Below, in pieces: positions 42,201 to 48,344 of a stretch of DNA of 64,000 nt. The notes under the pieces were generated by a model. That model had not been told where the DNA came from, did no database searches, and saw nothing but the letters and a program-made list of their open reading frames with translations. Numbering within the stretch: the stretch's first letter is position 1; the number at the start of each line of letters is the position of its first letter. This DNA is from Aspidiotus rigidus (taxonomy: Eukaryota > Arthropoda > Insecta > Hemiptera > Diaspididae), in NCBI GenBank assembly GCA_035079385.1, contig JAVHKY010000054.1:806001-870000 (forward strand), read 5' to 3'. Position numbers and translations under genes: made by a program.

Positions 42201-44630
42201 GCTCCCCTTTTTAGGAAAATTCTCTTCCCAGTTAGGTCGTGTCCTCCGCCCATTTGGGTTTCGCCCAGTGTATTACAATCTTAACACTGTAAAAGGTCTG
42301 TTCGTTAAGCTGAAGGACCCCATCCCACTGGTCGAAAGAAGTGGGGTTCACAAAATGGAGTGTAATGACTGTAATGGAATCTACATAGGTGAGACTGGAC
42401 GTCGGCTCAAAATTAGAATAGATGAGCATAGGAAGGCGTGGGAAAAGAAGAAATTGGGTGATTCGGCATTTGCAGACCATCTTATTACCACTGGCCATAG
42501 TTTCAAAGAGGGATCCGAGTCCCTCCTCCATAGAGAGTCCTCGGTTTTCAAGCGTACCGCGTTAGAACATATTGAAATTATTCGCCATCTGAATAACGAC
42601 AACCTAAATGTGCTCAACAGGTATATACCTGATGAGGGGTTGATTGAACTAGTTTATGAGTATGATTCACATTGTGATGACTCGCTAGTTGAGTCATGAT
42701 TTCCTCGGCAGTGTTTGTTGCCGGCCGGTGTTGGTTCAGTTGCTTTCATGTCACCCGTTGAGAATGGTTCTTTAAGCGAAAGCGCTCCCGTGTATTTTGT
42801 ATTTCTGTGGCTTTAATTAAATTACTCCGTCCGTTGAACTCCTTTGAGTATGTCGTCGTTTGATCTACTTTATTAGTTGCTTATACAAGAGTACTTTCGG
42901 GTGTTATCCCATCATCAGTTGTGTCGCATCAACTAATAAAGTAGACTTGTACCATTGGAAAACCCTTTTTCAATATTAGTGCTCCACTTACACCTCACTC
43001 ACTCATTATGAGTTCCGATAACCCTTCACACGACTCGTCAATCGTCATGCCAGGTACACATCTTGAAACGTGAGATGATCATGTAGATGGCAAGACGAAA
43101 TTCCATCAAACTGGCAAAACAAGCCTGATTTGTAAAATGGATTAAACCGTGTGAATAATGATTAGAATTTTGTCTTTTCGTGCACTTCAAGGTGAATCTA
43201 TTTCTTTTCCATCTCGTATAGTTGCATAATCCCCCAATTTTAATTACCTAGAATTCCTATCGTATGAATTCAATGGGTTCGCAATCGATCAAGTTGGCAA
43301 TTCTATATTTCGCTTTAGATACACTTCTCAATTCTATTTACGATCAAATAATAGTAAGACTTCCCCCCACATTCAAGGAGTAGGAAGAACGCTTTTCAAG
43401 AGCCTAGCCCGAAGGTACCCCTGGCAAATAATGCGTCAGATTACACAGACCGACGCAGAAAAAACATATGTACGATTTATTCACGTCGGAAGATCCTCGC
43501 TGAATGTATCTGCCACCCATTATGATAAAAACCTATACTAAACAACATAATATACGCTATAAACGCGACACAATAACGTACACGATGCACACACTAGCGC
43601 ATATGGAGCTAGTCAGTCTGTCTCTGTATTATGAACTCTCCTATTAAAGGTTTCTTTCGTCCGCTTTTCCCTTTCATTTCTTCTCTCTCTTTCTTTTCGC
43701 ATATACGCATACAAGAATAAAGTTGCTCGACGTCGACTCTCGACGGTATCCGTTTTCGAACGTATACATGTATATCGTCTCTGCACCGAGCTACACCTTC
43801 GATTTGATATAATTACACCAGAACTGCATTCATTTCATTTCGGATTTCGAACGTGTGCTCAGCAGCGTCGTCACACCGGCCCATAACAGATTCACGGCGG
43901 TGCGACATCAGCCCGGTCACCGATCACGATACGTGTCTCCATTGTGGGGGGATTGCACATCTTTCTCTACTCCACATTATAATGTATAATACAAATACAC
44001 ACACGCACACAGTCAACAACGCCATCGCATAATATTGTAATGTGGCGAAACGCTACCGCGTGCGCCCGGCTTCGTGCCGTCTACTCATTCAGAAAATTTA
44101 TTTTAAAAAATTTCCAGAGTTCGTCCGTTCTTCTGGCAGCGCCTCAAAAACACACTTCGGAATTTGGAAAGACACGCGTCTCGACGCTCGCCATCCTTAC
44201 TTCTTCTCCTTCTCGTCAATGTATCACTCCATCTCTCTCTCTCTCTGTCGCTGCATTGGTACAATTCGTCGAGTCGGTATTTTTAAAATCCGTATATACG
44301 CGATTGTTGCATGTTGTACGACACACACAGAACCAACATCGAATTAGCTAATGAAAGAATTGTCGCTAATAACTGAGGAGAACGCGACGTTCGCATTAAT
44401 GTTGAAACATATTTTTTTCACCGTATGTATTCAAGTATAGGCGACGTAAAGTTTGGCTTCTTCCGCGTAAACGCGCAGGCTAATGAGTGAGAAACACGTA
44501 CTTGTACAGCGATGAGTCCGTCGGCCGAATATAGGGTGACTGTGGAGGCGGTGGCTGCCGTACTTGGATTCTGACTAAGGGCCACTCCGACTTGCTCGCT
44601 GCGATCCAATCGCTCCGGCGCAACCCTCAT
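14653..44630 (-). CDS. CHES-1-like: FoxN2/3-type forkhead transcription factor (9 coding exons, 544 aa)
   Basis: Minus-strand exons are 44630-44502, 24819-24708, 24622-24486, 24104-23892, 23815-23568, 23481-23246, 23115-23066, 22982-22879 and 15058-14653. All junctions are GT-AG and in phase, giving 1,635 nt with no internal stop. Residues 63-78 carry [15 protein letters not shown], the conserved N-terminal motif of FoxN2/3. The forkhead domain spans about 132-230: [17 protein letters not shown], the recognition helix [13 protein letters not shown] at 178-190, and the wing [15 protein letters not shown] poly-Asn/Ser linker covers about 235-275. [10 protein letters not shown] and, at 429-438, [10 protein letters not shown] match conserved FoxN3 C-terminal motifs. 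The tail [14 protein letters not shown] is a likely nuclear signal. The family is known as nuclear repressors linked to cell-cycle checkpoints and development; the role in this organism is inferred. Confidence 0.92.
16380..16620. repeat. Degenerate ggctttggctt-type simple repeat
   Basis: Short runs built from ggcttt, cttttgg and ttcggctttcggct recur across 240 bp. Related words recur at 18,000-18,070, 18,340-18,410 and 52,880-52,990. No coding content. Confidence 0.6.
16723..16886. repeat. 164-bp hairpin (MITE-like)
   Basis: The sequence runs from cttgttaagattgat at 16,723 to atcaatcttaacaag at 16,886. Arms of about 75 bp include tacaaagtgagttataa opposite ttcataactccctttgta and acagggcacagagcgtg opposite cgctttaccctctgt. 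The central loop is short. Confidence 0.8.
17015..17310. promoter_or_regulatory. Cluster of AACCGGTT palindromes
   Basis: Perfect AACCGGTT octamers lie at 17,046-17,053, 17,077-17,084, 17,085-17,092 and 17,229-17,236. Many one-off variants (taccggtt, ttaatcggtt, aaaccggg) surround them. AACCGGTT is the consensus of Grainyhead/CP2 factors. It could equally be a decaying simple repeat of ccggttaa. Confidence 0.55.
17340..18870. repeat. Degenerate satellite with gcgatactagcgct core, ~150-bp monomer
   Basis: Copies of the core cgatactagcgctga or close variants occur near 17,358, 17,511, 18,090, 18,427, 18,595 and 18,742, with an outlying copy at 15,980. Each is followed by aa-tgaa-aat-tgaagg-atgcagaatttga-like sequence and a later gcttcca-cc block. 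The array is interrupted by a 337-bp duplicated segment. Confidence 0.8.
17895..18535. repeat. Direct duplication of 337 bp inside the satellite
   Basis: The block beginning gaaaccggggaaaaggtatc at about 17,895 and again at about 18,232 is nearly identical for about 300 bp. It includes ttttatctggattcacgtct and the agccaaaagcaagctaaat segment. It reads as a recent segmental duplication of satellite plus flank. Confidence 0.85.
19667..19878. repeat. Tandem repeat, 84-86-bp unit, three copies
   Basis: Units start at agtaagtagtgcacaca near 19,667, 19,751 and 19,837. Each is followed about 20 bp later by agttgtgcac or agtgtgcac. The same word (agttgtgcactc) occurs near base 18 of the window. Confidence 0.85.
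19944..20095. repeat. Hairpin derived from a Penelope-like element end
   Basis: Outer arms carry ctttattaccacattgaaga at 19,948 and its inverted copy ending at about 20,088; the inner part folds again around gtagctttttcaag. On the minus strand one reads gctaccctgggaggtagc, then gaaacgtc, which is the stem II, GAAA and cleavage-site arrangement of minimal hammerhead ribozymes in Penelope ends. The CUGAUGA box is decayed to cttgaaa, so activity is not expected. Confidence 0.6.
20258..20279 (-). other. A tract on the minus strand (22 nt)
   Basis: Twenty-two consecutive T on the plus strand lie about 200 bp downstream of the stop codon of the minus-strand ORF at 20,477-20,893. The placement would suit a retroposed transcript tail, but no AATAAA was seen directly upstream. 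Confidence 0.5.
20477..20893 (-). CDS. Unidentified 138-aa ORF (downstream member of an overlapping pair)
   Basis: I do not recognise this protein. It starts [15 protein letters not shown], contains [18 protein letters not shown] and [16 protein letters not shown] and ends [10 protein letters not shown]. It has no signal peptide or membrane helix. Base composition is visibly less AT-rich than the surrounding intron, and the residue mix looks like real coding sequence. The ATG overlaps the stop of an upstream ORF as ATGA, and a stop codon lies in the same frame directly upstream of this ATG. It is inside the last FoxN intron on the same strand. It could be a captured viral or transposon gene, a retroposed cDNA, or part of a decayed ORF split by a frameshift. 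Confidence 0.4.
   Translation of the reverse strand: MTVDGGVFPVVPPWRSQSSQLVNALDFEHCREIFTGWSNTEVRRQNNMIPQKYDAKGMRGSYMDQCNSRGRFTIDLYSRVRRFDNIRTSDPSRDSPIPLFLFAGPFWQSRFLMESNLQAHLELPFGLQETFHAAHVKW
20890..21051 (-). CDS. Unidentified 53-aa ORF overlapping the 138-aa ORF by ATGA
   Basis: The ORF runs [15 protein letters not shown] to LQLLMSEV and stops at TGA. The stop shares bases with the next ATG. Alternatively the two frames are one gene joined by a short unseen intron or broken by an indel; GAG-gtatga at the end could act as a donor. A TATA-like sequence lies 20-30 bp upstream of the ATG. No family recognised. Confidence 0.35.
   Translation of the reverse strand: MTNAINARQDWHTTRISKEDDFAAFIVRNSSQDGLDSRDCLPIINLQLLMSEV
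21068..21085 (-). promoter_or_regulatory. TATA-like box upstream of the ORF pair
   Basis: The minus strand reads cccgccatataaaaaaactg. A start site 25-30 bp downstream would fall close to the first ATG, so the downstream ORF may be the main product. A promoter role is inferred from sequence and position only. Confidence 0.35.
22879..22982 (-). CDS. CHES-1-like: FoxN exon 8
   Basis: Acceptor aatgttgcag, donor AATAG then gtaaat. It encodes 34 codons of an acidic, Asn/Tyr-rich segment ([16 protein letters not shown]) plus two bases that join to Ser of exon 9. Confidence 0.88.
23066..23115 (-). CDS. CHES-1-like: FoxN exon 7, 50-nt micro-exon
   Basis: Acceptor cattttgtag, donor TACCT then gtaagtac. 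Two bases complete Glu, then [16 protein letters not shown]. It is needed to restore frame between the exons on either side, because a direct join of the neighbours hits TGA. Confidence 0.82.
23246..23481 (-). CDS. CHES-1-like: FoxN exon 6
   Basis: Acceptor gaatttctttacag at 23,482, donor GCCG then gtatgt. It encodes [14 protein letters not shown], a Pro/Thr segment and [12 protein letters not shown]. The [10 protein letters not shown] part resembles the DIDAASAMML segment of vertebrate FOXN3. Confidence 0.85.
23568..23815 (-). CDS. CHES-1-like: FoxN exon 5: forkhead wing and poly-Asn linker
   Basis: Acceptor ttttgttacag, donor GACACGTG then gtaaat. It encodes [20 protein letters not shown], then [10 protein letters not shown], then a run dominated by Asn with Ser and His. 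The run is written by AAC/AAT triplets and may vary in length between individuals. Confidence 0.92.
23892..24104 (-). CDS. CHES-1-like: FoxN exon 4: forkhead helices 1-3
   Basis: Acceptor gtgttcgcag, donor TCTCCA then gtaagt; 71 codons, phase 0 on both sides. It holds [36 protein letters not shown] and the DNA-contact helix [16 protein letters not shown]. Confidence 0.95.
24486..24622 (-). CDS. CHES-1-like: FoxN exon 3
   Basis: Acceptor tttctttctacag, donor CCTTAT then gtaagt. It encodes [18 protein letters not shown], a Ser run, and PRISYDPY leading into the forkhead. Confidence 0.88.
24708..24819 (-). CDS. CHES-1-like: FoxN exon 2 with WLQ motif
   Basis: Acceptor gtgcctttcag, donor AAAAAG then gtgcgt. 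It encodes [14 protein letters not shown] and [18 protein letters not shown], equivalent to the EELTNLNWLHE-type motif before the forkhead of vertebrate FOXN2/3. Confidence 0.9.
26355..26410 (-). ncRNA. Hammerhead-like fold, left end of element A (mutated)
   Basis: On the minus strand the layout matches the right-hand copy, with GAAAGTACTC intact. The core box is CTCATGA instead of CTGATGA and stem I has a C in place of A. Probably inactive. Confidence 0.5.
26454..27866 (+). pseudogene. Reverse transcriptase of Penelope-like element A
   Basis: Plus-strand frame opening at a GTG, with no clear native start. Visible motifs are [34 protein letters not shown], motif A region [14 protein letters not shown], motif [17 protein letters not shown], catalytic [11 protein letters not shown] and IDYLDLTLT. 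These match the Penelope class. From about 27,720 the native frame is lost by an indel and continues in another frame. The catalytic Asp pair is intact, but motif A looks altered. Confidence 0.88.
27990..28369 (+). pseudogene. GIY-YIG endonuclease remnant of element A
   Basis: One frame carries [20 protein letters not shown] and the next carries [14 protein letters not shown], then [14 protein letters not shown]. Together these are the two halves of a GIY-YIG domain as found at the C terminus of Penelope proteins, split by a frameshift near 28,085. No activity is expected. Confidence 0.8.
28586..28640 (+). ncRNA. Hammerhead ribozyme-like motif, right end of element A
   Basis: Core boxes CUGAUGA at 28,598-28,604 and GAAA at 28,618-28,621. 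Stem I: ACAA (28,594-28,597) with UUGU (28,628-28,631), then an internal loop, then GUUGC (28,586-28,590) with GCAAC (28,636-28,640). Stem III is two base pairs (AG/CU with loop UA), and the predicted cleavage is after C28,627 in CUC. Stem II is weak here (UGGAAUAACACCC) and has an unpaired U next to the core; a related copy at 42.9 kb restores three G-C pairs. Minimal hammerheads with tiny stem III are known from Penelope-like elements. Confidence 0.6.
29415..29513. promoter_or_regulatory. CRE palindrome modules in a repeat
   Basis: TGACGTCA starts at 29,415, 29,436, 29,490 and 29,506, with decayed sites just downstream (aagacgtcatc, gtcacgtcac). The spacings 21 and 16 repeat those at 10.9-11.2 kb, and the flanks share caaggctgacctatg and caggccccgccccct. 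Confidence 0.7.
29605..30150 (+). repeat. Unclassified interspersed repeat, copy 1
   Basis: It runs from agaatgcgtattttttacat through cgggcctactcgcagacaac to a T/A-rich tail. It contains a short frame ending in a lysine-rich, coiled-coil-like segment ([20 protein letters not shown], stop at about 30,065). Two further direct copies follow. The tail is followed by a TTA microsatellite. It may be the 3' end of a larger element. Confidence 0.7.
30163..30243. repeat. (TTA)n microsatellite
   Basis: About 27 uninterrupted TTA triplets between repeat copy 1 and the TIR element. Confidence 0.95.
30397..31150. mobile_element. 754-bp TIR element with 27-bp perfect ends
   Basis: Left end gaagcgctgcgtggaaaagg (30,397) continues to 30,423 and is the exact reverse complement of 31,124-31,150. 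Flanks read ccATTT before and ATTTtta after, suggesting a 4-bp target duplication. A partial internal copy of the end (ggaggccccttttcca) lies at about 30,616. No transposase frame, so it is non-autonomous. It sits in the T-rich tail of repeat copy 1. Confidence 0.85.
31290..32110 (+). repeat. Unclassified interspersed repeat, copy 2
   Basis: It includes the upstream segment (ttgctttccggagtgtcgca at about 31,399) absent from the visible part of copy 1, then the same agaatgcgtattttttacat to lysine-rich segment at 31,566-32,024. A few substitutions separate it from copy 1. It keeps a frame ending IRRD and the coiled-coil-like coding end. Confidence 0.75.
32330..33175 (+). repeat. Unclassified interspersed repeat, copy 3 (interrupted)
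   Basis: Nearly identical to copy 2 from gattgattgattcttcctt to gtttacttattacaat, then split by a 391-bp MITE and resumed as ataaaattatcact. It lacks the 20-bp block containing accttgtctgcagt that copies 1 and 2 share, and it is truncated soon after. Confidence 0.8.
32736..33126. mobile_element. 391-bp MITE inside repeat copy 3, empty site known
   Basis: Ends ggaccatatt and aatatggtcc are inverted. Arms of about 150 bp also share accccacc, cagtttaccgt and gacgtttcgatca in inverted order. Comparison with copies 1 and 2 (ttacaataaaattatc) shows the insertion point exactly: acaAT before and ATaaaa after, giving at most a 2-bp duplication. Confidence 0.85.
35304..35490. repeat. Tandem duplication, ~97-bp period
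   Basis: Two copies start at cattctcagtc (35,304 and 35,401), each continuing cactt-g-cgttaagt-cacttataat-gtca and ending in a cgaggt segment. They differ at many positions, so the duplication is old. Confidence 0.8.
36030..36511 (+). mobile_element. Penelope-like element C, 3' fragment with GIY-YIG remnant
   Basis: Pieces of the frame read [20 protein letters not shown] (36,063 on) and, at 36,212-36,511, [27 protein letters not shown] and [20 protein letters not shown]. These align by eye with element B ([42 protein letters not shown]) but differ enough to be another subfamily. The endonuclease start is scrambled ([16 protein letters not shown]). Confidence 0.8.
37266..37590. repeat. Foldback repeat, same family as 11.0-11.55 kb
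   Basis: It contains ccgataaaacaggttcc (37,341) and its inverted partner aacctgttttatcgg (37,404), ggaaaactaccgat, one CRE palindrome (gtgacgtcac at about 37,495) and gttcaactccgtt. This order matches the 11-kb copy. Confidence 0.75.
37870..38700 (+). mobile_element. Decayed Jockey-type LINE reverse transcriptase fragment
   Basis: With frameshifts and stops, the plus strand still reads [20 protein letters not shown], then [14 protein letters not shown], then [11 protein letters not shown], then a C-terminal part like [20 protein letters not shown] (native: L-N-R---K----YK-I--P-W-YG-QLWG). These correspond to motif A (FLDV--AFDKVW), motif B and motif C (FADDT) of Jockey-clade LINEs. It is clearly dead. 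Confidence 0.75.
39239..40279 (-). mobile_element. Penelope-like element B, inverted 3' fragment
   Basis: About 1 kb of the 3' part of element B in reverse orientation, nearly identical to 41,900-42,860. On the minus strand it codes [20 protein letters not shown], then [15 protein letters not shown], then, after a break where the GIY-YIG core starts, [20 protein letters not shown] and the C terminus. A 21-bp segment, ending ttaattcgg at 39,259, is matched in inverted form at 40,259-40,279. The latter is also the first coding stretch of the full copy, so it marks the boundary of the terminal repeat. Confidence 0.85.
40275..42862 (+). mobile_element. Penelope-like retroelement B, near full-length, three frameshifts
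   Basis: Reverse transcriptase plus GIY-YIG endonuclease on the plus strand. N-terminal part [18 protein letters not shown] from 40,285; then [27 protein letters not shown], motif [15 protein letters not shown], motif [14 protein letters not shown], catalytic [11 protein letters not shown], then the endonuclease [18 protein letters not shown] with the catalytic Arg region and [10 protein letters not shown]. Frame breaks lie near 40,960, 41,245 and 41,660. The long final frame (to 42,699) suggests recent activity of the family. The left side is joined head-to-head to the inverted fragment. Confidence 0.9.
40465..42699 (+). pseudogene. Element B polyprotein (RT + GIY-YIG), broken
   Basis: Four overlapping frames (40,465-40,992; 40,944-41,339; 41,258-41,713; 41,665-42,699) together cover the protein. 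The last, 344 residues, is intact from the YVDD motif to the end and holds a complete GIY-YIG signature [10 protein letters not shown]. Known role of the family: endonuclease nicking and target-primed reverse transcription. Confidence 0.88.
42876..43022 (-). mobile_element. Terminal fragment of Penelope element A family with hammerhead-like motif
   Basis: It directly abuts the 3' end of element B. On the minus strand 42,934-42,876 reads gcgacacaactgatgatggg, then ataacacccgaaagtactct and tgtataagcaac: CUGAUGA, a three-pair G-C stem II, GAAA, a two-pair stem III and CUC. The rest (ttttcaatattagtgctcca to atgagttccgataa) equals the sequence after the right end of element A at 28.7 kb. A deletion joins the two parts. 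Confidence 0.75.
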
Positions 44631-44634
44631 CTTT
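44502..44634 (-). CDS. CHES-1-like: FoxN exon with start codon (coding 44630-44502)
   Basis: Minus-strand acceptor gtgtgtttgcgtag ends at 44,635 and donor GTACAA then gtacgt starts at 44,501. The ATG at 44,630 gives [20 protein letters not shown] and ends IAVQ in phase 0, matching the phase-0 start of the exon at 24,819. No conserved motif, so this exon is supported by splice sites and phase only. Because an acceptor precedes the ATG, 5' UTR exons lie further upstream (higher coordinates). Confidence 0.7.
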
Positions 44635-46968
44635 CTACGCAAACACACAATAATAAAACGTATTAAATAAACGATAATAAATACGTAAGCAAAGCGTGAA
44701 AGGCGCGTTCCCCTTTATCCCTCATGTATGTATACATCACTCACTAACAACGTAAAATGATAATTATCATCTGACCTAGATTAAGCCTATACCAATCGTA
44801 ACTCGTTAAATAGAAATTGAATTCGACTCCCGCATCCGAATAGCACTTCTTATAGATGGGCACCTCGCGACTTAGTAACGAATTAAGAAAGTTTGAATAC
44901 ACACACACACGAGCATCCGCAATAAATATTATCGTTATTATGCCATCAAAAAAAAAGTATAACAGTACTCCCTTTCAACTTAGCGAGCAAACGCGATAAC
45001 ACTATTCTCACTCCGACGTCGACGTTGCTGATTTAAAGCCCCGGTATTGACGAAAATTCGTCGGAGCGAAGGCATTGAAAAAGTTGAGGAGGTACGTCAC
45101 GAAACGTATACAAATCAGCTGATATTGAAGTCCGGCATTCGTACGGGTTTTTGATAACATACCGGTTCAATACGGTTGCAAAGTGGGGGATTCTCTTGTT
45201 CTTTGTATATCGTACCCACTCTTCTGCGGACGAATATTGTACGTCCTCGTTGCCGAACATGTACTCGCGAAAAAAAAAAAAAAACATAATGATGACGCGA
45301 GACGCCGAGAAAATAGGCACGGGAACGATGAGGAAGCGTAAACATCAAACAGAATATCATCAGCGTGCTGTACTCCGAAGAGTCACTTCGATTAGGTGAA
45401 CGGTTGCGGCTGCCCGCAATAACTCGTGTACCTGACACTGCACCGCCCCGGCACAGGAAGGAAAGGTTCAGCACGAGGGGGCAGAATGACCAGAGCAGGT
45501 CACACGAAATTCTTATAATGCATACTCTGTATGCAAAACTGGAATAACTAAACTTCGCGATAATGCGATTCCCCGATGAATGCAACGCAGTCGATCGAGA
45601 ATGTCGGGATTTTATATTTGCAACCTTGAAAGGTGAAATTTCCAAAGTAGAAATAAACCGCGTCCGAAATATGATAATATTGCAACCAATTTGTTATAAT
45701 GTCTTCCTTCGTTCGAGAAAATATTATAGTACTGCACTACATTTGTTTTTTCCCCCACACGGTGAAACGAAAACTCGTAGCTCAGTTTTGCTCGTTGGAT
45801 GCGGAGACGGATTCTCAACAAGGAGCCTATTTCATGGCTATAATATATATATTCTCACTTTATTTTCAATTGCTTCTGCTATCGGAAATTCTTCCATTAT
45901 GCTACCAAACAGCTATTTCGTTTGGCTCGATACAACGCCACTATTTCTCTCTACCAAATAAATCGAGACAACAGTAATTTAGAAAGGCAAACTAGAGAAA
46001 TAATCTTTGTGGCATAGTTTTATTGAAAATAAAGGATTAAAATCTTTAACCAACCACTAATTTTATTAGTCTAGTCAAATTAGAAACAAAATGAAATTTG
46101 GCTGCATCAAAAGACCTGGTTACTGTAGTGGGTAACGGAATCGGGTTTTGTGAATAGAAAATTGTCTCAAGAACGCCTGACGTGCAAAATATTTGCTGTG
46201 ACCCCGACACATTAGGGTAACCAGACACAACGGGCCACATAAGGGCAGATAACAGGATACATTCAAGTCACTATATGACGACCATATCAACCACGCCCAT
46301 TTTTTATGAAACTCAACTGTGAGTGAGTAGCGTCGGTGGCACAATATGGTCACTCGACTGTTAGATATAGTGTTTCTCAGATATGTCGCATGTGTGACCC
46401 AAAGAAGCAATGTAAGGTCACTATACGGTCACATGTAAGGAACCCTTTTGCATCTTACGTGACATCATCACTCGCAGGAAAAGTACGGAGCCTCAGCGTA
46501 CATATACCTGCAAGTTTAGTAACAAATTAAGAGCTCATCTTCTTTGCTGCCTTCACCTCATTCAGCGGAATATGGAGGATGTGCCGTCATAGAATGAAGA
46601 TGATGAGGTAAACGACTTACAGAAATAATTCTACAAGAGAGGAAACAATTGTCACAAGAAGGCCACAAATATGTTATTGTCTGGTCACAAACCAAAATGT
46701 TATTTATGATCTTTTGATGTGACTGGAATACTTCTTATAAGTAACCTGTAAGTGTCTCAACTCACACCTGCGATTCAGGCGACTCAGCTTACCTCAAAAT
46801 TCCCCTACTAGTTTGACGCTAAGATGTGTCCTCTGACTGTTTCCTGAATTCTGATTGGCTAACTACCCGACACAACCGAGTCACATTTTACGGTCACACG
46901 GGTAAGACGACTCTGGTCACACACTTTCCCTGTTGTGACCTCATTTTGCACGTCGGGATCTCAATCGG
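44635..46968. other. Upstream region of FoxN, no gene recognised
   Basis: The minus-strand frame at 45,115-45,645 has no motif and is probably chance. From 46,195 to 47,105, overlapping the next element, the words GTCAC/GTGAC occur more than a dozen times (for example ggtcactatacggtcacatg). Confidence 0.4.
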
Positions 46969-47383
46969 TGACCTCTCCTCAAGCCAATCCTTTCTTCTTC
47001 TGATAGGATCAAATAGATCCACCTTTTCTAATTGGAGAAATTTTCTACCATTGATTTGGCCGCACTCCTGGAGCCCTTCGAAGACTCTGGCTGGCTGTGA
47101 CATGAAGGCTATTAATATAATGCATGGAAACTTGCTGATGTAGAGAAAAAGTGAAATCTCTGTGCAGTCTAAAATAGATCAGTCAAATCTCCTTCTTGTT
47201 ACTTCTTGTTTGATGGTTGCTCCGTCTTCACACTATTAATAATGGCTGTGTAGCTGACAATTTTCTAGACGTCCTTTAGCATTCAGTTTGAAGCATAATA
47301 AATATCTAGACAATAAAAAAGAATTTTTTGGTAGAGAACGGGTGTTTGCTGAAATGTGTAGAGGAAGGTATCAAAAACTCGCA

Positions 47384-48344
47384 GCAGTCATGACTAGCTG
47401 CTCGGAATTGCCTTCATTAACTTTGTTAATTGAGGCAAATAGGGAACCTGTTGTGGTATTTACTAATCGAGTTTGAACTTCTTTAGTGTAGGGTCATACT
47501 AGGCTCAAGCTCACTTTACCTTACTTTAAATATACTAGGCTTTAAGCTGTTCTAGTTTTGCTTTAATTATAAAGACATAATAGTACATATAGCAGGTTTA
47601 TATTATACCGGTATTATACTGTATTTAAAGGAGGGCCCGAGTGAGTCCCTGTAAAGGCATTAGTTACTAAGAAGGACATGAATCATGATCTTTATTCATT
47701 TGGATATATTGAGATTTTTCCACTAGGCCCAATTGATTGGCGGGTTTTCTTGGGAGGTCAAGTTCTAAGCCTACTTTATACTAGCTCTATAATACTAGGA
47801 CTTAAACTATGTAGTAGGATCTAGTAAAGAGGCTTTAGCCCACTACAGGTCTATATTAAGCCTAGTATAAGCTGAAATAACTCGCAGATTTCTCACTCAC
47901 CCACAAGGTATAGGCCTGCCTCAAGCTATGCAAATTCGGAGGTCGAAGCCTACATTATACTAGCTTTATTATACTAGGCCTGGTGTAGGATAACAATGGG
48001 GGGGGGGGGGTGTATATATAAAGTCACAGATTTTCAATCACCCACGGGGTATAGGCCTAGTATTTATAAATCTAGTATAACCCAACTACAATACAAAGTA
48101 TAAGCCACCTCCTAAGTCTATGTTACATAAGAAACATAAATCGAATATAAAGCTACTATAAAGTAGGCTTGGACCTCACATAAGCCTAGCATAATACAGA
48201 GTATAAGCCCAGTATAAAATACACATATGAGAGAAGTCCACTACTATCATCTATAGCTTGGAGGTGAAAATTTTTCGAAGTCCAATGTTTTTCCTCCCGG
48301 CGCCCGGCGTTTTTCATCGAATTACCCTCCAATAAAACAGGTTC
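47384..48344. mobile_element. Insertion in the left arm of the large inverted repeat
   Basis: The intact right arm (reverse complement reads ggtatcaaaaagtaccaaaa) shows that this block entered between ggtatcaaaaa and agtaccaaaa. It starts with a segment also present at 33,610 (ctgctcggaa-tgcctt-attaact-tgttaat), then gggaacctgtt, a degenerate CTAG/actagg-rich stretch, a G13 run at about 48,000, and ends ataaaacaggttccctgtt. The ends place it in the aacaggttcc foldback family. Confidence 0.75.

Larger units (their letters stand above)
24820..44501 (-). other. FoxN intron 1 of the coding region, 19.7 kb, packed with retroelements
   Basis: Most of the sequence is assigned to mobile elements below. 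Stretches with no identified content are 24.8-26.3 kb, 28.7-29.3 kb (apart from CTAG-rich words near 29.05-29.15 kb), 33.2-35.3 kb, 36.7-37.25 kb, 38.7-39.2 kb and 43.05-44.5 kb. Confidence 0.6.

Noticed and set aside
45115..45645. Minus-strand 176-codon open frame upstream of FoxN
   Set aside because: Cys/Ser/Phe-rich without any domain pattern and with low-complexity runs. Possible 5' UTR sequence but not supported as coding.
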